63,362 nucleotides of DNA, from the NCBI GenBank assembly GCA_903842235.1, contig CAIMLG010000278.1, forward strand, positions 1 through 63,362. Direction: 5' to 3'. Origin of the DNA: an uncultured Verrucomicrobia subdivision 3 bacterium. GTDB taxonomy: Bacteria > Verrucomicrobiota > Verrucomicrobiia > Limisphaerales > UBA11358. Each line of letters opens with the position of its first letter. The stretch's first letter is position 1. Under the pieces are notes generated by a model. The model searched no databases. It was not told the DNA's origin and worked only from the letters and a program-made list of their open reading frames with translations. Made by a program: the position numbers and the translations under genes. Positions 23,948 through 32,000 of the stretch are shown one piece after another.

Positions 23948-25147
23948 TTACAGCAAGTGCCCCAGCTTCTCGCGCTTGGTTTTCAGGTAGTGCTCGTTGT
24001 GCGGGTTGGACTTGATCTTGATGGGGACCTGTTGGGTGACTTCTAGTCCATACCCTTCCAAGCCAACGATTTTGCGCGGGTTGTTGGTGAGGAGCCGGAT
24101 GGTTTTCAGGCCGAGGTCGCAGAGAATTTGCGCGCCGAGGCCGTATTCGCGCAGATCCATCTTGAAGCCGAGTTTTTCGTTGGCCTCCACGGTGTCGTAG
24201 CCCTGCTCCTGCAATTTGTAGGCTTGGATTTTTGGCAGGAGGCCGATGCCGCGACCTTCCTGTCGCATGTAGAGCACCACGCCGCAGCCCGCCTCCGCAA
24301 CCTGCCGCATGGCGGTGTGCAACTGCGGCCCGCAATCGCACCGGCGCGAGCCAAAGACGTCGCCGGTCAGGCACTCGCTATGGACGCGCACCAGGACGTT
24401 TCTTTTGCCAGTAATGTCGCCATGCACGAGGGCCAGATGGTTTTCGCCATCCAGCTTCGAACGGTAAAGATGCAGATTGAAATCGCCGAAGGCGGTGGGC
24501 ATCCGCACGATTTCGATGGCTTCCACCAATTTTTCGCGGTTGCGCCGGTATTCGATGAGCGAGGCGGTGGTGCAAATTTTTAATTTATGCTTTTTGGCAA
24601 ATTTCCGGAGCTGCGGCAGCCGGGCCATGGTGCCGTCGTCGTTCATGATTTCGCAGATCACGGCGATCGGGCGGCAGCCGGCCAGCGTGGCCAGATCCAC
24701 GGCCGCCTCGGTGTGCCCGGCCCGCTGCAGTACGCCGCCGGGTTGTGCCCGCAGCGGAAACATATGCCCCGGTTGCACCAGATCGCTGGGTTTGGCTTTG
24801 GGATCGGCCATGATGCGGACGGTTTCCGCGCGATCGGCGGCGCTGATGCCGGTGGCGATGCCATGGGCGGCATCCACGCTGACTTGAAAATCGGTTTTAT
24901 GGGATTCGCGGTTCTGACGCACCATGCGTTCGACGCCCAAGCGCGCCAGGTAGGCGGAAGTGGTGGGCACGCAGACCAAGCCGCGGGCGTGTTTGACCAT
25001 GAAATTAATGACTGTCGGCGTGGCGTGCTGGCCGGCCACGATGATGTCGCCTTCGTTCTCGCGATCTTCGTCGTCTACCACGATGACCATTTTGCCTTTA
25101 CGGATGGCAGCCAGGACGGCTTCGATCGAGTCAAATTTCGTTTTCAT
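23948..25147 (-). CDS. ribBA: Bifunctional DHBP synthase / GTP cyclohydrolase II
   Basis: From the ATG at 25147 the product has 399 residues and catalyses the two entry steps of riboflavin synthesis. The N-terminal RibB half has [12 protein letters not shown] and [20 protein letters not shown] with the HTEAAVDL segment. The C-terminal RibA half has [20 protein letters not shown] with the three zinc Cys residues, and [13 protein letters not shown]. The longer frame to 25219 adds 24 residues of no similarity. The 307 bp upstream (25148-25454) hold no gene, and I see no FMN riboswitch signature there; they do contain a hairpin at the ftsY 3' end. Confidence 0.95.
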   Translation of the reverse strand: MKTKFDSIEAVLAAIRKGKMVIVVDDEDRENEGDIIVAGQHATPTVINFMVKHARGLVCVPTTSAYLARLGVERMVRQNRESHKTDFQVSVDAAHGIATGISAADRAETVRIMADPKAKPSDLVQPGHMFPLRAQPGGVLQRAGHTEAAVDLATLAGCRPIAVICEIMNDDGTMARLPQLRKFAKKHKLKICTTASLIEYRRNREKLVEAIEIVRMPTAFGDFNLHLYRSKLDGENHLALVHGDITGKRNVLVRVHSECLTGDVFGSRRCDCGPQLHTAMRQVAEAGCGVVLYMRQEGRGIGLLPKIQAYKLQEQGYDTVEANEKLGFKMDLREYGLGAQILCDLGLKTIRLLTNNPRKIVGLEGYGLEVTQQVPIKIKSNPHNEHYLKTKREKLGHLL

Positions 25148-25413
25148 CAGCCGGAACAGGCTAATCGTAAACGCGAAAAATGTCACCCCATTCATCACGC
25201 GGTGGCGTGTCGTTTTCAAAGGGAGACTTTTGCGTGCGGCTTTGTAGCGGATGGGCGATGGGACAACGTCACCGTGCGACGTGGCGAAATGAGCTCGTGC
25301 CCTCGCAACGCCGCCGGGTCAGATGACAAATGCATCGGGAGACAGCGCCGGAAAACCGGAAGCAATGACCCGTTGCGTGCAACCACTATCCCGAAGCGAT
25401 TGCGTCATCCAGC

Positions 25414-25444
25414 CCGGCGTTGGCGCGGAGCGGCTACGCCGGGT
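25414..25444. other. Hairpin downstream of ftsY
   Basis: CCCGGCGT (25414-25421) and ACGCCGGG (25437-25444) form a perfect 8-bp stem about 10 bp beyond the ftsY stop on the minus strand. No T-run follows, so it is not a typical intrinsic terminator; it may stabilise the message end or be a repeat remnant. Confidence 0.45.
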
Positions 25445-25454
25445 TACCCGATTC

Positions 25455-26366
25455 TCATTCCTCAAACAACGCCTGCGCAAACTGCTTCGCGTCGAAGGGC
25501 TGCAAGTCGTCGGGCTGTTCGCCGAGGCCGATGAACTTGATGGGCAGGCCGAGTTCCTTCTGGATGGCCACCACCATGCCGCCTTTGCTGGTGCCGTCCA
25601 GCTTGGTCACGATCAGGCCGGTGAGCGGCACGGCTTTGTTGAATTCGCGCGCCTGGTTCAGCGCGTTCATGCCGGTGCTGCCGTCGAGCACGAGCAGCAC
25701 TTCATGCGGCGCGCCGGGCAGCTGCTTGCCGATGACGCGATGCAGTTTTAACAGTTCCTGCATGAGGTTGTGCTTGGTGTGCAGGCGCCCGGCGGTGTCA
25801 ATGAAGAGGTAATCGGCCTTGCGCGCGTGGGCGGCGGTCACGGCGTCATGCGCCACGGAAGCGGCATCGGAGCCATAGGCGCTGGCGATGACTTCCACCT
25901 TGAGGCGCGCGCCCCAGAGTTTGAGCTGCTCGATGGCGGCGGCGCGGAAGGTGTCGCACGCGGCGAGCAGCGCGGTCTGGCCTCGCGATTGCACGAGAAA
26001 AGCGAGTTTGGCGCTGGTGGTGGTCTTGCCGGTGCCGTTCACGCCCACGATGGAAACAATGGTGGGGCCGCTGGGCGCCTTGAGCAAATCGGCTTTATTG
26101 CTGGCCAGGCTTTTCTCGATTTCGGCGCGGGCGATGGCCAGGTAATCCAGCCCCGCCGCGCCTTGGGTTTCGTAGGCTTTTTTAACGGCCGCCACGATCT
26201 GGGCGGTCATGGCGTGGCCGAGGTCGGCGGCGATGAGCGCGTGCTCGATTTCCTCCAGCGACTCAGCGGTAAGCTTGGGCGAGCGCGTGACGATGCGCTT
26301 GAGTTCGTGGGTGAGCTTGGCGTGCGTCTTGGCCAGGCCGGCTTTAAATTTGGAAAAGAGTCCCAT
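25455..26366 (-). CDS. ftsY: Signal recognition particle receptor FtsY
   Basis: From the ATG at 26366 the product has 303 residues. The short N domain (MGLFSKFKAGLAKTH to about 90) is followed by the SRP GTPase G domain: G1 GVNGTGKTTTSAKLA (about 108-122), DTFRAAAIEQL, G3 DTAGRLHTKHNLM, G4 TKLDGTSKGG and the closing GLGEQPDDLQPFD. The acidic A domain of E. coli FtsY is absent, as in many bacteria. FtsY docks ribosome-SRP complexes at the membrane. The frame upstream to 26636 overlaps a repeat and the next gene and is not used. Confidence 0.95.
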   Translation of the reverse strand: MGLFSKFKAGLAKTHAKLTHELKRIVTRSPKLTAESLEEIEHALIAADLGHAMTAQIVAAVKKAYETQGAAGLDYLAIARAEIEKSLASNKADLLKAPSGPTIVSIVGVNGTGKTTTSAKLAFLVQSRGQTALLAACDTFRAAAIEQLKLWGARLKVEVIASAYGSDAASVAHDAVTAAHARKADYLFIDTAGRLHTKHNLMQELLKLHRVIGKQLPGAPHEVLLVLDGSTGMNALNQAREFNKAVPLTGLIVTKLDGTSKGGMVVAIQKELGLPIKFIGLGEQPDDLQPFDAKQFAQALFEE

Positions 26367-26372
26367 GTTTTT

Positions 26373-26443
26373 CACCACAGATTTACTCAGATGGACACAG
26401 ATGTAAAAATCTGTTTCCGAAAAATCCGTGTTTATCCGCGGTT
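26373..26443. repeat. Dispersed-type repeat between the PHP gene and ftsY
   Basis: On the minus strand it reads AACCGCGGATAAACACGGAT, then CATCTGTGTCCATCTGAG and ATCTGTGGTG: alternating CGGATAAACACGG and ATCTGTG units. It supplies the TAA stop of the PHP gene (26434-26432) and ends 7 bp before the ftsY start. Confidence 0.6.
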
Positions 26444-27271
26444 TTTTGATTTTCGTTCGGCCACTTTGGCCTTGAGTTTCTCGACATGGTCGTAGGGCAG
26501 CCGGATGGTGCCGATGAGCGGGGCCTTTTTGCTGAAGCCGTGGCAGTCGCTGCCGCCGGTGACGAGTAGATGGTATTTCTCGGCGATCTCCAGGTAGCGC
26601 TCGGCCATCACGGTGGAATGTTTGGTGTGGAAACATTCGATGCCGTCCAATCCGGCGGCCACCAGCGCGGGAATGATGTCATCCGTGCGGTTGAGGCCGG
26701 GGTGGGCCATGACGGCAAGGCCGCCGGCTTGGTGAATCAGTTCCACGCTTTCGAGCGCGGACATTTTGCACTTGGGCACCCAGGCGGGCCGGCCTTTTTT
26801 GAGATACCGCTCAAAGGCCTCGTCGAGATTGCTGATGAGCTTTTCCTTCACCAGCGCGCGGGCGACGTGCGGCCGGCCGGGCGATTTGCAATTGGCCAGG
26901 GCAAACACGGTTTCCGCCCGGAGCGCGAGGCCGAGCCGGTTCAGCGCGGCGACCATTTCGCGGATGCGGTTTTGCCGGACGGCTTGGAACTGGGCGAGGC
27001 GCTCGAGCAGCCGCCGGTTTTGCGGGTCGAGAAAATAGCCGAGAATGTGCACCTCGATATCTTCGTGCTCGGCGGTCAGCTCGGTGCCCACGATGAATTC
27101 CATCTGCCCGGCGGCGCAGGCGGCGGCGGCGCGGGCGCAGCCCTCCACCGTGTCGTGGTCGGTCAGCGCGATGCCCGCGAGGCCGGTGTTTTGCGCCCGC
27201 AACACGAGCTCCTCCGGCGTGAAGGTGCCGTCGGAAAACTGCGTGTGAAGATGCAAATCGGCAAACTTCAT
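26432..27271 (-). CDS. PHP-domain phosphoesterase (YciV/RNase AM-like)
   Basis: The 279-residue protein has the PHP metal motifs in order: ADLHLHTQFSDGT (4-16), ALTDHDTVEG (about 35-44), VGTELTAEHEDIEVHILGYF, AVMAHPGLNR and the C-terminal GGSDCHGFSK. Relatives hydrolyse 3',5'-nucleotide bisphosphates or 5' ends of RNA. It overlaps nusB by ATGA, so it is translationally coupled to it, and precedes ftsY. Its last codons (AERKSKNRG) run into a repeat that provides the stop codon, so the original C-terminus may have been trimmed. Confidence 0.88.
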   Translation of the reverse strand: MKFADLHLHTQFSDGTFTPEELVLRAQNTGLAGIALTDHDTVEGCARAAAACAAGQMEFIVGTELTAEHEDIEVHILGYFLDPQNRRLLERLAQFQAVRQNRIREMVAALNRLGLALRAETVFALANCKSPGRPHVARALVKEKLISNLDEAFERYLKKGRPAWVPKCKMSALESVELIHQAGGLAVMAHPGLNRTDDIIPALVAAGLDGIECFHTKHSTVMAERYLEIAEKYHLLVTGGSDCHGFSKKAPLIGTIRLPYDHVEKLKAKVAERKSKNRG

Positions 27272-27771
27272 TTCACAATGCGCGCCGGCCGGAGAATTTC
27301 GCCGCGCACCTTGTCGAGAATGCCGTTGACGAACTTGCCGCTGTCCTCGGTGGAAAATTTCTTCGCGATGTCCACCGCCTCGTTGATGCTCACCACGGGG
27401 GGAATGTCCTCGCGGTGCAGCATTTCGTAGATGGCCAGGCGCATCACATTGCGGTCCACCACGGCGATGCGGTGGAAATCCCAGTTGCGGGCGTGCTTCT
27501 TGATGTGCTCGTCAATGGCGTCGCGGTGCTGGAGCACGCCCTTGATGAGCGGCTCGGCAAAGAGGCGCGTCTCGGCCTCTTCGGCGGTGGGCGGCGGTAG
27601 TTCGGTCTTTTCGCCCCACTTGGCCATGCCGGACTTTTCGTCCTCAATGGCGGCGGCGCGCTGGGAATTCCAGAACGTCGCCAGTTCCAACTCAAGGTTG
27701 TCTGGTGGATTCAGGTCGTGCTGAAACAAGAATTGAACTGCGCGTTCGCGCGCTTCGCGTCGTTTTCCCAT
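27268..27771 (-). CDS. nusB: Transcription antitermination factor NusB
   Basis: The 167-residue helical protein starts MGKRREARERAVQFLFQHDL and ends with the conserved AIYEMLHREDIPPVVSINEA, then VDIAKKFSTEDSGKFVNGIL. These are the two most characteristic NusB blocks. With NusE it binds boxA RNA in rRNA and some CRISPR leaders. It is slightly longer than E. coli NusB (139), with an insertion in the middle containing KWGEKTELPPPTAEEAE. It leads a minus-strand operon with the PHP gene and perhaps ftsY. No ribH is upstream, unlike in many bacteria. Confidence 0.93.
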   Translation of the reverse strand: MGKRREARERAVQFLFQHDLNPPDNLELELATFWNSQRAAAIEDEKSGMAKWGEKTELPPPTAEEAETRLFAEPLIKGVLQHRDAIDEHIKKHARNWDFHRIAVVDRNVMRLAIYEMLHREDIPPVVSINEAVDIAKKFSTEDSGKFVNGILDKVRGEILRPARIVK

Positions 27772-27899
27772 GCACCGGATGATGCCGCAAAAAGTCGCCC
27801 CGGGAAATAAAAACTATTCCGGCCCGGCCACCACTTTGCCGGTCGGGTAGATTACGCTTGGGCGGGCAGCGGGTTTTGGCTATTGTCCGCCCTGCCCGT

Positions 27900-28151
27900 A
27901 TGCCCAATCCCGCCCTTGTATCGGCCGATTATATTGTCGTGGTCAGCAACGAAGATGATCACCTCAGTGGCTTTCACCATTTCTCCGAAAAAGTGAATCG
28001 CAAGCTGAAGGTGGGTTACCAACTGCACGGCCAGCCGTTTGCCATGGGCAAGGTCATGTGTCAGGCCATGATCCGGATCGCGGGGCCCGCCCGCCAGGGC
28101 GACACCACTTTTTTCCACACCCACCCCGCTGCCCCGCAGGGCTATCCTTAA
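27900..28151 (+). CDS. DUF1737-type small protein
   Basis: From the ATG at 27900 the product has 83 residues. The pattern SADYIVVVSNEDDHLSGFHH, followed by VNRKLKVGYQLHGQPFAMGK and CQAMIR, matches the DUF1737 fold (beta strand, helix that counts 'V...l..GW.l.G.p', strand with 'qalv'). The function is unknown. The tail RQGDTTFFHTHPAAPQGYP is not part of the domain. It is divergent from nusB with 128 bp between the starts. Confidence 0.6.
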   Translation: MPNPALVSADYIVVVSNEDDHLSGFHHFSEKVNRKLKVGYQLHGQPFAMGKVMCQAMIRIAGPARQGDTTFFHTHPAAPQGYP

Positions 28152-28206
28152 GCGGTGGCCGCATTTCCCGGCTTGCGGTTTGGCGGCGATTTGCTTTCAT
28201 CGCTCC

Positions 28207-28968
28207 ATGCCGAAAGTCACCCTTGCCCAGCTGGTCCAACATTGCGATCAGCTGCTGCGCACGCCGGAAATCGGCGACTATGACGGCGCGGTGAACGGAT
28301 TGCAGGTGGAAAATTCCGGCGCCGTCACGCGCCTCGCCGCCGCCGTGGACGCCAGCCTCGCCACCGTCAATCTGGCCATTGCGGCAAAGGCGGATTTGTT
28401 GATCGTCCACCACGGCTTGTTCTGGTCGCCCCTTCAGCCGTGGACCGGCAAAAACCATGAATTGCTCCGGCGGTTGCTCGAAAACAATCTGGCCGTTTAC
28501 AGTTCGCACCTGCCGCTGGATTTGCATCCCCGGCTGGGCAATAACGCGCGGTTAGGCGCCGCGCTGGGCCTGAAAAAATTGCAGCCCTTCTTCACCAGCC
28601 ATGGCCAGCCGATCGGATTTAAAGCCCGGCAGCGCCTTACCCGGGCGCAGTTGGCCGAGCGGCTGGCGCGCGCGACGGGCACCCCCCCGAAACTCCTTCC
28701 CGGCGGCAACGAAATCTGTGAATGCATCGGCGTGGTGACCGGTGGCGCCGGCGGCGAGCTGAAACTCGCCGCGGCCGGGGGCGTGGACACCTTTATCACC
28801 GGCGAAGGCCCGCACTGGACCTACGCGCTGGCAGAGGAGCTGGGCCTGAATGTGTTTTACGGCGGCCATTACGCGACCGAAACCTTCGGCGTCAAGGCCC
28901 TGGCGGCGGAATTGTCGAAAAAATTCCGGCTGCCGTGGCAGTTTTTAGATTATCCCACGGGATTGTGA
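28207..28968 (+). CDS. Nif3-like dinuclear metal-centre protein
   Basis: From the ATG at 28207 the product has 253 residues. It shows YDGAVNGLQVENSG, LIVHHGLFWSP with the metal-binding His pair, VYSSHLPLDLHPRLGNNARL, GEGPHWTY and NVFYGGHYATETFGV, the motifs of the NIF3/YbgI family. Members bind two metals in a toroidal hexamer; some are GTP cyclohydrolase-like, but the role is unsettled. The upstream frame to 28180 lacks similarity. It precedes the debranching enzyme gene by about 100 bp. Confidence 0.9.
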   Translation: MPKVTLAQLVQHCDQLLRTPEIGDYDGAVNGLQVENSGAVTRLAAAVDASLATVNLAIAAKADLLIVHHGLFWSPLQPWTGKNHELLRRLLENNLAVYSSHLPLDLHPRLGNNARLGAALGLKKLQPFFTSHGQPIGFKARQRLTRAQLAERLARATGTPPKLLPGGNEICECIGVVTGGAGGELKLAAAGGVDTFITGEGPHWTYALAEELGLNVFYGGHYATETFGVKALAAELSKKFRLPWQFLDYPTGL

Positions 28969-29068
28969 TGGGTAGAACCGGCTGGAATTGGCGGGGTCCG
29001 GCGGTTTTCCATTTCGCTGCGGGCGGCTTCCTGTTAAAACTTTTTCAGTGGAGCCACCCAGACCTATC

Positions 29069-32000
29069 ATGATTCCGGCCACCGGCGAGCGCCTGGTGCA
29101 TTTCGTCGGTGATAAAATCCTTTTTACGCTGCAGGACGAGCGGCAGATCGCCGGCGTCGGGTGGTCCGCCCGGTTGCGCACGAATCTGGGGCGCGCCGCT
29201 GTCCGGCGGCAGGAAATCATTGCCGCCCATGCCGGGGGTGCACTGTCGGCCGGCGCCTCGTGGCGCGATCTGCCGATGCAGAAAACCGCCGCCGGCTGGC
29301 AAGTGGAACTGCCGCTGGCCGAGGTGGGTTATTTCAAGGCCAAAGCCTATTTTCTCGACGATAAAAACTGGCAGCACTGGCCGGAAGGTGCGGACGTGGG
29401 CATCTCGGTGCATCCGGATTTCGCCCGCACCGCCAATACCATTTACTGCGCTTTCACCCGGCTTTTTGGCGCGACCAAAACCCTGGCCGCCGCCGCCGAT
29501 GCCAAACTGGAGGCCCAGCTCATGCATCTGGAGCAGCAAGGCTACGCCACCTTGCCGCCCTCGGGGAAATTCCGCGATCTCACCAAGCAGTTGCCGTTCA
29601 TCGTCAATCAACTTGGCTGTCGCATTCTGCATCTCCTGCCGGTGCATCCCACGCCGACGACCTATGCCCGCTTTGGACGATTTGGCAGCCCCTACGCCGC
29701 GCTGGATTTGACGGCGGTGGATCCCGCCCTTGTCGAATTTGACCAGCGCACCACGGGCATTGACCAGTTTTGCGAGCTGACCTACGCCGCCCATTCGCTG
29801 GGGGCCCGCGTCTTTATTGACATTGTCATCAACCACACCGGCTGGGGTTCGACGCTGCAGGAAAATCACCCGGAATTTTTCCTGAAAAACCCGGATGGCA
29901 GCTTCGCCAGCCCCGGCGCGTGGGGCACGGTTTGGGAAGACTTGGTGGAACTCGAACAGCACGACGTCAAACTCTGGGATCTCATCGCCGATTCGCTGCT
30001 GACCTGGTGTCGGCGCGGGGTGGATGGTTTTCGCTGCGATGCCGGCTACAAAGTGCCCGTGCCGGCCTGGCAATACATTGTGGCCCGCGTGCAGGAGGAA
30101 TTTCCGGAAACCATCTTTCTGCTCGAAGGCCTCGGCGGCTCGTGGGCCGCCACGGAAAGCCTGCTCACCGAAGGCGGCATGCAATGGGCGTATTCCGAGC
30201 TGTTCCAGAATTATTCCGGCCCGGAGATCGCGGGGTATCTCGCCTACGTCCACCGCCAGAACATACGCGTGGGCAGCTACGTCCATTACAGCGAAACCCA
30301 CGACAACGACCGCCTCGCCAAAAAAGGTCGCGCGTGGTCGCGGCTGCGCAATCGGCTGTGTGCGCTCACCTGCCCGAGCGGCGGCTTCGGCTTCACCTGC
30401 GGCGTGGAATGGCTGGCGGCGGAGAAAATCCGCGTCCATGGCAACACCGGCTTGAACTGGGATAGCGCCGACAACATCGTTCCCGAACTGGCGCAGCTCA
30501 ACGAACTGATTTCCTATCATCCGTGCTTCTTTGATGGTGCCAAACTCACCCGCCTAAGCGCGCCGGACGCGCCAGTGTATGCCCTGCTCCGCGAATCGGC
30601 CGAGGGTCAGGACGCCGTGCTGGTGCTGGTCAACCCAGACGTGGAGAAAAGCCAGCCGCTGGGGTTGACCGAAAATTTCAAATTTCAAATTTCAAATTTC
30701 AAATTCGACCTGCTGGGCCAGGCGCTGCCGGCCATTGCCACAGCCAGGGACCAAGCCGCCGTTACGCTCCCGCCCGGCGCGGTGTTTTGTCTGGCGCCCA
30801 CGGAGCGCCCCGCGGGCTGGAGCGGCGAAGCGTATCGCCGCGCGCGGGCGCAGGCCGCCTTTGCGTTTCAGGCGCTAAACAAAATTATTTCCATTGAAAC
30901 CGTGGATGGCCTCGACTGGCGCTGGCTGGCCGGGCAAGTGGAGCGTTCGCCCCGGCAATTTCTGGCCGCCGCGAGCGAATTTGCCGCGCAGCGGCTCCTG
31001 GGGCCGCCCCAGGTCGGCGAACTAAAGCCGCTCGCCGCATTTCTATCCCGCCGGGAACCGCAAAAATTTTTTCCGCGGGTCATCACTTGGACATTGCTGG
31101 ATACGCGGCGCATTACGCTGGTTCCGCCTGGCCACTGGCTGCTGATCGAGGACTCCGCGCCGTTCCGCGCCACGCTGGAAAACGAGCAGCCCGCCTCCCC
31201 CCTTCAGAATCCCGCCGTGCATGTTCAGTCCCTCGCCGTTGGCAACTGCCATGTCGCCAGCTTCGCCCCGCGCGCCACGGCCGCGGAGGCCAGGTTGACT
31301 TTGGAGCGCTTTGCCGCCGCTTCGCAAACGCTCAGCGCCCCCATCCGTTTCCTCGCGCCGGCGCCGCTTTCCTCCGCCGGCAATTCAGTCCTGCCGCCCG
31401 CTGATGCGCTGGTTTTGTTGACCAACGGGCGCGGCGGCATGGCCCGGCTCGGCGTGGATCTGGGCCGGGTGCAGTCCAAATACGACTGCGCGCTGGGCGC
31501 GAATCTCCATCCCACCGTGCCGGTGGACCGGCACGTTTTTGTGAAACGCCTGCGCGTCTGGGTGAATGCCGACGGTTTTCTTTCGCCGCTGGATTACAAA
31601 AATCTGGCGGCGTTTCACGCCGGCCCGCCGGCGGTCTGGAAATTTGTCGCCCCTGGCGGTGACGGCCGCACGGTGGAGGTGGAGCTGCGCGCGGAAATGG
31701 TCGCCGAGCAGAACACCACCCGCTTTCGTTTCAGCCGGCCCACGGAAAAACAGGCGCAGGGCAAACAGTTGCCCGCCGGGGCCGACGTGCGGCTGACCGT
31801 GCGGGCGGATCTTGAGGACCGGAATTTTCACGGCGAAACCCAGCGCAATGGTGGGGCGGATTTTCATTTTTCAAACCACACGCACGCCTTGGCGCAGCCG
31901 GCCGGGTTTGCCTTCACGCCCGCCGGGGACCGCCAGTTGCGCGTTTTTTCCGATCGCGGGGCGTTCCATCCGCAGCCGGAATGGTGCGAGCACATTCCGC

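Noticed and set aside
25148..25454. FMN riboswitch upstream of ribBA
   Set aside because: The conserved junction sequences of that riboswitch are not visible on the minus strand; only a hairpin belonging to the ftsY end is seen.
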